Assembly (NCBI GenBank): GCA_934561485.1
Contig: CAKTGS010000004.1
Location: forward strand, 1 to 52,445
Direction: 5' to 3'
Source of the DNA: an uncultured Faecalibacterium sp.
Lineage (GTDB): Bacteria > Bacillota > Clostridia > Oscillospirales > Ruminococcaceae
Length of the DNA: 52,445 nucleotides
In this document: positions 25,454 to 33,551 of the stretch, one piece after another
How positions within the stretch are numbered: the first letter of the stretch is position 1
Layout: every line of letters starts with the position of its first letter
Translations under genes and position numbers: made by a program
Notes under the pieces: model-generated
What the model was told of the DNA's origin: nothing
What the model saw: the letters and a program-made list of their open reading frames with translations, nothing else
The model's database searches: none

Positions 25454-26338
25454 ATGAAAATCGGTTTTATCGGTCTGGGTATCATGGGCAAGCCCATGGC
25501 TAAAAATCTGCTGAAAGCTGGCTACACCGACCTGCTGGTCAACAACCGCAGCCAGGCTCCCGTGCAGGAGCTGGAGGCAGCCGGTGCCAAGGGCGCGACC
25601 CAGCAGGAGATCGGCGAGCAGTGCGATGTTGTCATCACCATGCTGCCCAACTCTCCCCAGGTCAAGGAAGTGATGCTGGGCGGCAACGGTGTGGCTTCTC
25701 ACATGAAGCCCGGCTCCGTCTTTATCGACTGCAGCTCCATCAACCCCGTTGCTTCCAAGGAGATCTACGCTGAACTGCAGAAGAAGGGCGTGGAGATGCT
25801 GGACGCTCCCGTTTCCGGCGGCGAGCCCAAGGCCATTGACGGCACCCTGAGCTTCATGGTCGGCGGCAAGCAGGACATCTTTGATACCTACAAGCCCATT
25901 CTGGACGCTATGGGCGCTTCCACCGTTCGCTGCGGCGAGGTGGGTGCCGGCAATACCACCAAGCTGGCCAACCAGATCATCGTGGCCTGCAACATCCAGG
26001 CTCTGGCCGAGGCTCTGACCCTGGCTCAGAAGGCTGGCGTGGACCCCGAGCTGGTGTTCCAGGCCATCAAGGGCGGCCTGGCAGGCTCTACCGTTATGAA
26101 TGCAAAGGCTCCCATGATGATCGCTGGCAACGACAAGCCCGGCTTCAAGATCGACCTGCACATCAAGGACCTGAACAATGTTCTGGACTGCGCACATGCC
26201 GTGGGTGCTCCCGTGCCCATGACCGCTGAGGTGCAGGAGATCATGCAGTGGCTGCACAACCACGAGGGCGGCCAGAAGGACCACAGCGCCATTGCACAGT
26301 ACTACGAGTATCTGACCGGCATTCAGATCGGCCGCTGA
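25454..26338 (+). CDS. garR: Tartronate semialdehyde (2-hydroxy-3-oxopropionate) reductase
   Basis: This 294-residue beta-hydroxyacid dehydrogenase has the N-terminal NAD(P) motif IGFIGLGIMGKPMAKNLL, the substrate motif DAPVSGGEPKAIDGTLSFMVGG near residue 118 and the catalytic lysine block GAGNTTKLANQI near 168. The match to GarR is close throughout. It reduces tartronate semialdehyde to D-glycerate. GGAGGG lies 10 bases before the ATG. Its product feeds the kinase two genes downstream. Confidence 0.95.
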   Translation: MKIGFIGLGIMGKPMAKNLLKAGYTDLLVNNRSQAPVQELEAAGAKGATQQEIGEQCDVVITMLPNSPQVKEVMLGGNGVASHMKPGSVFIDCSSINPVASKEIYAELQKKGVEMLDAPVSGGEPKAIDGTLSFMVGGKQDIFDTYKPILDAMGASTVRCGEVGAGNTTKLANQIIVACNIQALAEALTLAQKAGVDPELVFQAIKGGLAGSTVMNAKAPMMIAGNDKPGFKIDLHIKDLNNVLDCAHAVGAPVPMTAEVQEIMQWLHNHEGGQKDHSAIAQYYEYLTGIQIGR

Positions 26339-26355
26339 GAAAAAGGAGCAAAACG

Positions 26356-27255
26356 ATGAATACCGAATTTATGAAGGGCGTTGTCGTTCCCATTCTGACG
26401 GTCATTGACGAGGATGAGAAGATCGATGAAGCCGGTATGCGTGACCAGGTGGACTACGTCATCAAGGGCGGTGTGTCTGGCATCCTGGCATTCGGCTCCA
26501 ACGGCGAGTTCTACATGGTGGAAGAGGACGAGATGGAACGCGGCCTCAAGATCATGGTGAATCAGGCTGCAGGCCGTGTGCCGGTGTACTTCGGCATTGG
26601 TGCCATCAGCACCAAAAAGTGCTGCCGCCTGGCCCAGATGGCTGTGAAGAACGGCGCATCCGCTGTCAGCGTGCTGCAGCCCATGTTCCTCAAGCCCACC
26701 TATGCAGAGCTGTACAACCACTTCAAGACCATTGCCGAGAGCGTGCCCGAAACGCCTGTTCTGCTGTACAACAACCCCGGCCGTGTGGGCTACACCCTGA
26801 GCGCACAGCTGGTAGACGAGCTGGCGCACAACGTCCCAAACATTGTTGGCATGAAGGACACCAGCGGCGACATCACCCAGACTTCGGAGTTCATCCGCCG
26901 TACCCGCGATGTGGACTTCAAGGTGTTTGGCGGCAAGGACACCCTGCTGTACGCCAGCCTGTGCCACGGTGCTGTGGGCGGCGTGTGCACCGCAGCCAAC
27001 TTTATGCCGGAGCTGATCACCGATGTGTACAACAAGTACGCCGCCGGTGACCTGGCAGGCAGCCTGGAAGCACAGTTCAAGCTGAACCCGGTGCGTCTGT
27101 CCATGGACGCCGCCAGCTTCCCCGTGGCAGCCAAGGACATGGCAACGCTGCGCGGCCGCAGGGTCGGCGTGCCGTACCTGCCCACCCTGCCCACCCCGGA
27201 AGGCGCTGCAAAGCAGGGCTTTGTCAAGACCATGACCGAAGCAGGTCTGCTGTAA
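26356..27255 (+). CDS. DHDPS/NAL-family aldolase, probable 5-dehydro-4-deoxyglucarate aldolase
   Basis: This 299-residue class I aldolase has the Schiff-base lysine in NIVGMKDTSGD near residue 164 and the tyrosine in LLYNNPGRVGYTLS near 136. GILAFGSNGEFYMVEEDE replaces the usual GTTGE loop. Family members cleave or dehydrate 2-keto-3-deoxy acids. Because tartronate semialdehyde reductase and glycerate kinase flank it, the simplest role is cleavage of 5-dehydro-4-deoxyglucarate to pyruvate and tartronate semialdehyde, the step done by the unrelated GarL in E. coli. The alternative, dehydration to 2-oxoglutarate semialdehyde (KdgD), would leave GarR unused. Confidence 0.88.
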   Translation: MNTEFMKGVVVPILTVIDEDEKIDEAGMRDQVDYVIKGGVSGILAFGSNGEFYMVEEDEMERGLKIMVNQAAGRVPVYFGIGAISTKKCCRLAQMAVKNGASAVSVLQPMFLKPTYAELYNHFKTIAESVPETPVLLYNNPGRVGYTLSAQLVDELAHNVPNIVGMKDTSGDITQTSEFIRRTRDVDFKVFGGKDTLLYASLCHGAVGGVCTAANFMPELITDVYNKYAAGDLAGSLEAQFKLNPVRLSMDAASFPVAAKDMATLRGRRVGVPYLPTLPTPEGAAKQGFVKTMTEAGLL

Positions 27256-27433
27256 ATTTCAATTGAAAATGATGTGATTTGCGTGCATGTGGTTCCGCTG
27301 TGCGGAAAAATGCATCGCCTGCAGCGGCAATGAGCCCTGCGGCCTCAAGGCTGCAGGGCTGCCTGTGCCCGTAGGGCACAGATCCTGTTTTAGGGCAAAG
27401 CAGATCCCATCCCGTAAATAAGGAGGCTGCCTC
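27256..27433 (+). other. Hairpin-rich spacer before the glycerate kinase gene
   Basis: This 178-base gap is the longest inside the operon downstream of tctB. It has a GCCCTGC...GCAGGGC hairpin around GGCCTCAAGGCT, then CTGTGCCC-GTA-GGGCACAG followed by ATCCTGTTTTAGGG. It may act as a partial terminator or processing site separating garD-garR-aldolase from the kinase and isomerase. AAGGAGG precedes the next ATG. Confidence 0.4.
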
Positions 27434-28666
27434 ATGAATCAGGCATTGCGCAAGGATGCAGATCAGATCGTTGCATCCAGCCTGCACGCAGTTTTGCCGG
27501 ACGAAGCCGTCCAGCGGGCACTGCGGGAGTTTGAACCCCACGGCGGACGCACGCTGCTGGTGGCTGCCGGCAAGGCGGCCTGGCAGATGGCCAAAGCTGC
27601 CGTGCAGACCCTTGGAAAGGTGGACGGCGGCGTGGTTGTGACCAAATACGACCACGTAAAAGGCGAGATCCCCGGTGTGGTCTGCTGCGAGGGCGGCCAC
27701 CCGGTGCCGGATGAGGGCAGCTTTGCCGGGACCCAGAAAGCACTGGACCTGGCTGCCGGCCTGCGCCCGGAGGACAGCGTGCTGTTTTTGCTGTCCGGCG
27801 GCGGCAGCGCCCTGTTTGAAAAGCCGCTGATCCCCGGCGAAGAGCTGCAGGACATCACCGGCCAGCTGCTGGCCTGCGGTGCGGACATCGTGGAGATGAA
27901 CACCATCCGCAAGCGGCTCTCCGCCGTCAAAGGCGGCCGCTTTGCCCAGCTGTGCGCTCCGGCCCAGGTGTTCAGCATCGTGCTCAGCGACATTCTGGGC
28001 GACCCGCTGGATATGATTGCCAGCGGCCCGGCTGTGCCGGATACTTCCACCTGCGCCGAAGCACTGGCCATTGCGGAGAAGTATCAGCTGAAGCTTTCCG
28101 ACAAGGCCCGCGCCCTGCTGGCCCAGGAGACCCCCAAGAGCCTGACCAATGTGACCACCCGCATTACCGGCAGTGTGCGGGAACTGTGCGCAGCCGCAGC
28201 ACGGGAGTGCCGTGCGCTGGGGTACGAGCCGGTGATGCTTACCGACCAGCTCTGCTGCGAAGCACGGGAGGCCGGCAGCTTTTTGGCCAGCATCCTCAAG
28301 AGCCATGCCGGCAGCGGCAAAAAGCTGGCCTTCCTGGCTGGCGGCGAGACGGTGGTGCACCTGACCGGCAAGGGCCTGGGCGGCCGCAATCAGGAGCTGG
28401 CCCTTGCGGCAGCACCCGGCATTGCCGGACTGGATGCGGCAGTGTTCTCGGTGGGCAGCGATGGCACCGATGGCCCCACCGATGCAGCCGGCGGCTATGT
28501 GGACGGCGAAACCTCCGCAGCGTTGGCAGCCAAGGGGCTGGACGTGTTTGAGGTCCTGCGCCAGAACGATGCCTACCATGCCCTGCAGGCAGCAGACGGT
28601 CTGATCATGACCGGCGCCACCGGCACCAATGTGAACGATGTAGCGGTTGCGCTGCTGAACGGTTAA
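27434..28666 (+). CDS. Glycerate 2-kinase, MOFRL family
   Basis: This 410-residue protein has the MOFRL-type glycerate kinase layout: LLVAAGKAAWQMAKAA near residue 38, LFLLSGGGSALFEKP near 115, IVLSDILGDPLDMIASGPAVPD near 175, GGETVVHLTGKGLGGRNQEL near 300 and SDGTDGPTDAAGGYVD near 340. It phosphorylates D-glycerate to 2-phosphoglycerate, which enters glycolysis. It belongs to a different family from E. coli GarK, so the symbol garK is withheld. It is the last step of the galactarate route. Confidence 0.92.
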   Translation: MNQALRKDADQIVASSLHAVLPDEAVQRALREFEPHGGRTLLVAAGKAAWQMAKAAVQTLGKVDGGVVVTKYDHVKGEIPGVVCCEGGHPVPDEGSFAGTQKALDLAAGLRPEDSVLFLLSGGGSALFEKPLIPGEELQDITGQLLACGADIVEMNTIRKRLSAVKGGRFAQLCAPAQVFSIVLSDILGDPLDMIASGPAVPDTSTCAEALAIAEKYQLKLSDKARALLAQETPKSLTNVTTRITGSVRELCAAAARECRALGYEPVMLTDQLCCEAREAGSFLASILKSHAGSGKKLAFLAGGETVVHLTGKGLGGRNQELALAAAPGIAGLDAAVFSVGSDGTDGPTDAAGGYVDGETSAALAAKGLDVFEVLRQNDAYHALQAADGLIMTGATGTNVNDVAVALLNG

Positions 28667-28682
28667 AAAGGAGGAACATCCC

Positions 28683-29531
28683 ATGATCCAATTTGGTCTG
28701 CGTCTGCACGATGCGGAAAAGCTGCCCATGGAGCAGCTGCTCCCGCTGGTACGCGAAAAGGGCTTTACCTGCGCCCACCTGGCACTGAGCAAGGCAATGA
28801 AGGAATATCCCTGCACGCCCGGTGCCCTGACCCCCGGCTACGCCCTGTATCTGCGCCATCTGTTTGAGAAAAACGGCATTGACGTGGCAGTGCTGGGCAA
28901 CTACCTGAACCTGGCCCACCCGGACGAGAAGGTGCTGCACGAGATGCAGGAAAAGTATTACGCCCACATCCGCTTTGCCAGCCTGCTGGGCTGCGGCATG
29001 GTGGGCACCGAGACCGGTGCCCCCAACCAGGAGTACAAGTTCTGCCCCGAGTGCCGCAGCGACAAGGCCCTGATCACCTTCATCAAGAACCTGAAGCCTG
29101 TGGTGCGCTGCGCCGAGCAGTATGGTGTGACCGTGGCCATTGAGCCGGTGGCCCGCCACATTGTGTACGATGCAAAGCGCGCCCGCCTGGTGCTGGACGA
29201 GATCGGCAGCCACAACCTGCAGATCCTGTTCGACCCGGTGAACATGCTGAGCATGGACAACGTGGACCGCCGCGAGGAAGTGTTTGCCGAAGCCATTGAG
29301 CTGCTGGGCAAGGACATTGCCATGATCCACTTCAAGGACTTCATCCGTCAGGATGCAGACGGCCAGCTGAAAGCCTGCGGCGCAGGCCAGGGCGAGATGG
29401 GGGATTACTCCACCATTTTGCGCTTTGCCAAACAGGAAAAGCCGTTTGTGTTTGCAACGTTGGAAAACACCACTCCGGAAAACGCTGTAGCCTGCCGCCA
29501 GTACCTGCAGGATCAGTACGACAAGTGCTGA
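28683..29531 (+). CDS. Xylose isomerase-like TIM-barrel protein, sugar-acid isomerase/epimerase
   Basis: This 282-residue protein is of the AP-endonuclease-2/xylose-isomerase-like TIM-barrel family. Metal ligands can be placed at VAIEPVAR, ILFDPVNML, MIHFKDF and FATLEN. A CPECRS cysteine pair near residue 120 is unusual. Family members isomerise or epimerise sugars and hydroxy-keto acids. In this position it might interconvert tartronate semialdehyde and hydroxypyruvate, or epimerise an incoming uronate; sequence alone does not decide. AAGGAGG lies 7 bases before the ATG. It closes the operon. Confidence 0.78.
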   Translation: MIQFGLRLHDAEKLPMEQLLPLVREKGFTCAHLALSKAMKEYPCTPGALTPGYALYLRHLFEKNGIDVAVLGNYLNLAHPDEKVLHEMQEKYYAHIRFASLLGCGMVGTETGAPNQEYKFCPECRSDKALITFIKNLKPVVRCAEQYGVTVAIEPVARHIVYDAKRARLVLDEIGSHNLQILFDPVNMLSMDNVDRREEVFAEAIELLGKDIAMIHFKDFIRQDADGQLKACGAGQGEMGDYSTILRFAKQEKPFVFATLENTTPENAVACRQYLQDQYDKC

Positions 29532-29550
29532 GGACCTGAAAAAACAGCAA

Positions 29551-29588
29551 AAAGAACCCCTCGGAGAACTTCTCCGAGGGGTTCTTTG
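29551..29588. terminator. Bidirectional terminator at the end of the galactarate operon
   Basis: An 18-base perfect inverted repeat (29551-29568 with 29570-29587) starts AAAGAACCCC and ends GGGGTTCTTT, giving T tracts on both strands. It serves the isomerase gene and the convergent ABC permease gene. Confidence 0.92.
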
Positions 29589-29601
29589 CGGTATCCAGCG
29601 G

Positions 29602-30444
29602 TTATTCCAGGTCCAGCTTGTTCTGCATCAGCCAGTTGGTGGCGGCAAAGTACACGGCGCACAGCACCAGATCAGCAGCCAGAGCGGCCAGCACGGCCCA
29701 GAGATAGCTCTTGTTGCCGCTGACCGTATACACGATGCTGCCATCGCCTGCGGCCGTGGAGAACACCAGGTTCAGACCGGTGCTGCCGGTGTTGTAGGGC
29801 AGCAGGTTCAGCAGCTGGTTCTGTACCACGTTCAGCACCACAAAGGCGGCAATGCCCACCAGCATAACGTGCTGCTTGCACTGGTGGCCGATCATGCAGG
29901 CAGTGTACAGGCACAGCAGGGCGCACACCAGCGAAGCCAGCCATTCCAGTACCATGAGCACCAGGGTGAAGCCGTAGCCTTTTGCCACCGTGCCCAGCAG
30001 CTTGCCGATCTCCGGCAAATAGAACGAAAGATTTTTCATCAGGTCTGCCAGTGCGGAAGAGGTCATGGTGCCAAACAGACTGAACAGCCCGAAGGACAGC
30101 ACAATGAACAGCAGGCTGCACAGCGTCCACACCACACTGGAGATCAGTTTGGAAAGGATCAGCTGAGCGCTGCTTACCGGCAAAGTGTGCATCAGGTAGC
30201 CTTCGCGCCCCAGCAGATTGCGGGTAAAGCGCTGCACAATGGTGAGCACCGTGATGACCACAACGGCAACGACCAGTGCCAGATACACGATCATCAGCAC
30301 TGCAATGGGGGCCGTGTGCACCAAAAAGGCGGGAACCCGGAACGAAACGCCCAGCAGGGCTGCCGCCGCCAGAACGGCCAGATACAGCCCGATGTAGGTG
30401 CGGCCGGTGGCCTTGAATTCGTACTTCAACAGTTTGCTCAGCAT
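29602..30444 (-). CDS. ABC transporter permease (YtrA-type operon)
   Basis: This 280-residue protein has six hydrophobic segments, starting with MLSKLLKYEFKATGRTYIGLY, a typical ABC-2-like permease N-terminus with a cytosolic lead-in. After residue 75 it has NLLGREGYLMHTLPVSSAQLILSK, the standard coupling-helix region of ABC-2 permeases. It is the membrane part of the transporter whose ATPase gene overlaps it by 7 bases upstream. The substrate is unknown; relatives respond to cell-envelope stress or peptide antibiotics. Confidence 0.85.
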   Translation of the reverse strand: MLSKLLKYEFKATGRTYIGLYLAVLAAAALLGVSFRVPAFLVHTAPIAVLMIVYLALVVAVVVITVLTIVQRFTRNLLGREGYLMHTLPVSSAQLILSKLISSVVWTLCSLLFIVLSFGLFSLFGTMTSSALADLMKNLSFYLPEIGKLLGTVAKGYGFTLVLMVLEWLASLVCALLCLYTACMIGHQCKQHVMLVGIAAFVVLNVVQNQLLNLLPYNTGSTGLNLVFSTAAGDGSIVYTVSGNKSYLWAVLAALAADLVLCAVYFAATNWLMQNKLDLE

Positions 30445-31139
30445 TTGAATACCTCCCGGAAATATGCATCCACGCTCATGCCCTCGGTTTCCCGCAGCTC
30501 TTCCACACTGCGGTGGGCAAACACTCTGCCGTCCTTCAGGAAGATGGCCTCGTCCAGCACCGGCTCAATGTCGCCGATGAGGTGGGTGGACAGGAGCACC
30601 GTGGCATCCTTGCGGTAATTGCTGATGATGGTGTGCAGGATGTAGTCCCGGGCGGCAGGGTCTACGCCGCCAATGGGTTCGTCCAGCAGGTAGAGCCGTG
30701 CGGCACGGCTCATGGCCAGGATCAGCTGCACCTTTTCTTTGTTGCCCTTGGAAAGGGTCTTGAGCGGAGCCTTGTGGGCGATCTGCAGGGCATCCAGCAT
30801 TTCAAAGGCCTTGGCCGCTTCAAAGTCGGCGTAAAAATCGGTGAACATCTCCACCAGCTGTTCCACGCGCATCCAGTCCGGCAGCCAGTCGGCGTCCGGC
30901 AGATAAGAGACCAGGGCTTTGGTGTCACGGCCCGGTGTCATGCCGGCAATTTTAAGGCTGCCGGATGTGGGCTGCAGCAGGCCGTTGGCCAGTTTGATCA
31001 GGGTTGTTTTACCGCTGCCGTTGGGGCCAAGCAGGCCCACGATGCGGCCAAAGTTTACGTGCAGGTCCACGCCGTCCAGCGCGGTTTTGTCTTTGCCATA
31101 GCACTTGGTCAGTGCTTCACAGGTCAGAATCTCACTCAT
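30438..31139 (-). CDS. ABC transporter ATP-binding protein (YtrB-like)
   Basis: This 233-residue protein has Walker A GLLGPNGSGKTTL near residue 38, a divergent signature TLSKGNKEKVQL near 130, Walker B LYLLDEPIGGVDP and the H-loop LLSTHLIGDIE. The LSKGNKEK form is characteristic of ATPases paired with YtrA-type regulators. It energises the adjacent permease. Start and stop overlap both neighbours (ATGA with the regulator), so the three genes form one coupled operon. Confidence 0.92.
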   Translation of the reverse strand: MSEILTCEALTKCYGKDKTALDGVDLHVNFGRIVGLLGPNGSGKTTLIKLANGLLQPTSGSLKIAGMTPGRDTKALVSYLPDADWLPDWMRVEQLVEMFTDFYADFEAAKAFEMLDALQIAHKAPLKTLSKGNKEKVQLILAMSRAARLYLLDEPIGGVDPAARDYILHTIISNYRKDATVLLSTHLIGDIEPVLDEAIFLKDGRVFAHRSVEELRETEGMSVDAYFREVFKC

Positions 31140-31513
31140 TGTGCATCCTCCTTGGTGGAGCTCAGCTGCTCCAGCAGGGCAGCGGCGCGGGCCGGGCTGT
31201 AGCCGATGCCGCGCATTTTGCCCAAAAATTCCTCCGCCAGCTTCTGGGCGGCTTCGGTGCGAAGCTGTTCGATCAATGCAGTATCCTCCGTAACATAGCG
31301 GCCTGCCGTGCGCTCGGTGCGCACCAGACCTTCGGTTTCCAGCTGGGCCAGTGCCCGCTGCATGGTGTTGGGGTTTACCCCGGCGGCAGCGGCCAGATCG
31401 CGCACCGAATCCAGGTGCCCGCCGGGCGGGTAGGTGCCGGCCAGAATTTTTGCCTTGAGCCGTTCCACCAGCTGCGCATAGATGGGGCGGCTGGCGTCAA
31501 ACTGTTCGCCCAT
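31136..31513 (-). CDS. GntR family repressor, YtrA subfamily
   Basis: This 125-residue protein has a GntR winged helix in its first 75 residues: IYAQLVERLKAKILAGTYPPG, LDSVRDLAAAAGVNPNTMQRAL and YVTEDTALI. A short C-terminal helical domain of about 45 residues follows, as in the YtrA subfamily, which lacks a large effector domain. AAAGGAG precedes the ATG at 31513. It probably represses its own operon through the palindrome at 31538-31557. Confidence 0.92.
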   Translation of the reverse strand: MGEQFDASRPIYAQLVERLKAKILAGTYPPGGHLDSVRDLAAAAGVNPNTMQRALAQLETEGLVRTERTAGRYVTEDTALIEQLRTEAAQKLAEEFLGKMRGIGYSPARAAALLEQLSSTKEDAQ

Positions 31514-31537
31514 GGGTTCATCTCCTTTTTGTGTTGC

Positions 31538-31585
31538 TGTATTAAGCACTTGATACAATAATACACACTTTGTCCCGCTTGTCAA
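31538..31585 (-). promoter_or_regulatory. Promoter and YtrA-type operator of the GntR-ABC operon
   Basis: Read on the minus strand, TTGACA (31585-31580), a 16-base spacer and TATTAT (31563-31558) form a strong promoter. Immediately downstream, covering the transcription start, is a 20-base palindrome TGTATTAAGCACTTGATACA (31538-31557), symmetric except at three mismatched pairs. Its GTAT/ATAC half-sites fit YtrA-type GntR operators. Autorepression by the encoded regulator is likely. Confidence 0.82.
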
Positions 31586-31595
31586 GGGCTTTTTG

Positions 31596-31635
31596 CAAAA
31601 AAGGAGGGGCTGTTGCACACGCAACAGTCCCTCCT
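31596..31635 (-). terminator. Terminator of the patatin-like gene
   Basis: Arms 31602-31616 and 31621-31635 pair over 15 positions with one G-T pair and a 4-base loop. On the minus strand the hairpin is followed by TTTTTTG. It ends the patatin-like transcript before the GntR promoter. Positions 31636-31727 hold no gene. Confidence 0.85.
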
Positions 31636-31727
31636 GATGGTCTGACAGCCGGGCAGCCTCGGATGCTCTGCCTTGCTTACTTTACAAACTGGAATTTTGG
31701 CGATAAGTATAACAAAATGGCGCTGCA

Positions 31728-32597
31728 TTATGCCTCGCTGGCGGCCTTGGACTGCTCTACAAAGGCAGCGATCTTGTCGATCTGGATCTCTGCCACAGCG
31801 CGGCCGGTGTCATACACGCGGCGCAGCTGGACCGGGTCACGCTCCATGGAGCCGATCTCCAGGGGGATCGGCGGGCGGATCACAAAGGCCTTGCCGGTTT
31901 GTTCCAGCATGGCAACATGGTCCAGCGTTTCGTTGTAGCGCTCGTGGCGGTCTGCCACGGCGGCCACAAAGGCAGGGTAGCGCAGGTAGCGCGCCCGGAT
32001 GGCGGGCAGCATCTTATTCTTCTTTTTCACAAAGCCCTTGGGCTGGGTGAGGATGATGAGGTTGCGCTTGTAGCCGATGGACTCGAAGAAGCGCACGGGA
32101 ATGGAGTCCGCAATGCCGCCGTCCAGCAGGGAATAGTGGCCGATCTTCACGATCTTGGCGGCCAGCGGCATGGAAGCCGAAGCCTGCATCCACTGAATGT
32201 CCTCTGTATCCCCGGTGCGGCACTTGTGGTAAATGGGGTCGCCGGTGCGCACATCGGTGCAGACCACAAAAAAGTCCATGGGGTTTTCCCGGAAGGCTTT
32301 GGCGTCAAAGGGGTCCAGCTTTTCCGGCACGGTGTGGTAGCAGAACTGCTCGCTGTACAAATTGCCGGTGCGCAGCAGGTTGCCGAAGCTGGCATAGCGC
32401 TTATCCTGGCAGTATTCGGTGTTGTAGCGGATGGTGCGCCCGATCTGATGGGACTTGTAGTTGCAGCCGAACACAGCCCCCGCCGACACGCCGATGGCAC
32501 CGTCCAGCACGATGCCGTGCTCCATCAGAACATCCAGAACGCCTGCGGTAAACATCCCGCGCATGGCGCCGCCTTCCAGCACAAGTCCTGTTTTCAT
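31728..32597 (-). CDS. Patatin-like phospholipase
   Basis: This 289-residue protein has the patatin fold: oxyanion loop LVLEGGAMRGMFTAGVLDVL at residues 5-24, nucleophile elbow GVSAGA (Ser near residue 40) and the catalytic Asp in LLDGGIADSIPV near residue 160. It should hydrolyse acyl chains from lipids; in bacteria such proteins are usually cytoplasmic with loosely known substrates. The ATG at 32597 follows a GGAGA and begins right before the oxyanion motif, as in relatives. The longer upstream frame is ignored. Confidence 0.92.
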   Translation of the reverse strand: MKTGLVLEGGAMRGMFTAGVLDVLMEHGIVLDGAIGVSAGAVFGCNYKSHQIGRTIRYNTEYCQDKRYASFGNLLRTGNLYSEQFCYHTVPEKLDPFDAKAFRENPMDFFVVCTDVRTGDPIYHKCRTGDTEDIQWMQASASMPLAAKIVKIGHYSLLDGGIADSIPVRFFESIGYKRNLIILTQPKGFVKKKNKMLPAIRARYLRYPAFVAAVADRHERYNETLDHVAMLEQTGKAFVIRPPIPLEIGSMERDPVQLRRVYDTGRAVAEIQIDKIAAFVEQSKAASEA

Positions 32598-32660
32598 ACC
32601 GTTCTCCTTTTCCCAAGGCCGGCGTACAGGGGCCGGCGGTCTCCTTCTTATAATAGTTCC

Positions 32661-32703
32661 AGTATACTCGAAAATCCGGAAAGTACAAGAGTTGTCCGGA
32701 CAA
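32661..32703 (-). promoter_or_regulatory. Promoter of the patatin-like gene with upstream palindrome
   Basis: On the minus strand TTGTAC (32688-32683), a 16-base spacer and TATACT (32666-32661) form a promoter. Three bases upstream of the -35 box is a perfect 12-base palindrome, TTGTCCGGACAA (32692-32703), a candidate regulator site. Confidence 0.6.
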
Positions 32704-32814
32704 ATTTTTTTGGGCATTTCTGCGAAGTTTCTGTCCTTTTTGTCAGAGTCGTTCTTTTGGGAAAAGGGCCGGAGACCCGGCTGCATTTTTTGTCAGATTT
32801 GGCAAGAAAGCCCC

Positions 32815-32843
32815 TTGTAAAAGCAGCCTGCTTCCGGTATACT
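32815..32843 (+). promoter_or_regulatory. Promoter of xpt
   Basis: TTGTAA (32815-32820), a 17-base spacer and TATACT (32838-32843) lie about 70 bases before the xpt start. The short leader contains a GTGCGCCCGGCGCAC hairpin but not the conserved purine-riboswitch core. Confidence 0.65.
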
Positions 32844-32913
32844 AGGTGAAAAAACAGCAGACTGTGCGCCCGGCGCACCCAGAGCAGAAAAAGGTTGGAG
32901 GACAAAGGTTACT

Positions 32914-33507
32914 ATGAAGATGCTGGAAGATCGTATCCGTGCAGATGGCATTGTGCGGGAAGGCAATGTGCTGAAAGTGGACAGCTTTATCAACCATCAG
33001 ATGGATATCCCGCTGTTCCGTGAGATGGCCCGGGAGTGGAAGCGCCTGTTTGCGGGCAAGTCCATCAACAAGGTGCTCACCATTGAGGCCAGCGGCATTG
33101 GCATTGCCGCCATTGTGGCCAGCGAGTTCAACGTGCCGGTGGTGTTTGCCAAAAAGTCCATGAGCATCAACCTGGACTACAACAACTACGAAACCAAGAT
33201 CCAGTCCTTCACCCACAAAAAGATCTACAATGTCATCGTGTCCAAAAAGTTCCTCACACCGGAAGATCATGTGCTGATCATTGACGACTTCCTGGCCAAT
33301 GGCTGTGCCCTGATGGGCCTGCTGGACCTGGCCCAGGAGGCCGGCGCCACCGTGGAAGGCATTGGCATCGCCGTGGAAAAGGGCTTCCAGCAGGGCGGCG
33401 AGCTGATCCGCAGCAAGGGCATCCAGCTGGAAAGCCTTGCTATTGTGGAGTCCATGAACAGCGAAACCGGCGAGATCGTGTTCCGCGAGCAGCCGCACCA
33501 GAACTGA
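32914..33507 (+). CDS. xpt: Xanthine phosphoribosyltransferase
   Basis: This 197-residue protein contains [30 protein letters not shown], and the PRPP-binding [21 protein letters not shown] near residue 123, all typical of Xpt. It salvages xanthine to XMP. The length equals the usual 190-200 residues. Ribosome site GGAGGAC upstream. It stands alone, with its own promoter and terminator; no purine permease gene is adjacent. Confidence 0.95.
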   Translation: MKMLEDRIRADGIVREGNVLKVDSFINHQMDIPLFREMAREWKRLFAGKSINKVLTIEASGIGIAAIVASEFNVPVVFAKKSMSINLDYNNYETKIQSFTHKKIYNVIVSKKFLTPEDHVLIIDDFLANGCALMGLLDLAQEAGATVEGIGIAVEKGFQQGGELIRSKGIQLESLAIVESMNSETGEIVFREQPHQN

Positions 33508-33522
33508 ATCTGAATTGTTTGC

Positions 33523-33551
33523 AGAGACCGCTTCGGCGGTCTCTTTTTGTT
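33523..33551. terminator. Terminator after xpt, convergent with the PBP gene
   Basis: AGAGACCGC-TTCG-GCGGTCTCT (nine-base perfect stem, UUCG loop) is followed by TTTTGTTTT. It sits between xpt and the convergent PBP stop codon. Confidence 0.92.

Noticed and set aside
32844..32913. Purine riboswitch before xpt
   Set aside because: The leader of about 70 bases has one GC hairpin and lacks the conserved three-way junction core; xpt is often riboswitch-controlled elsewhere, but not visibly here.
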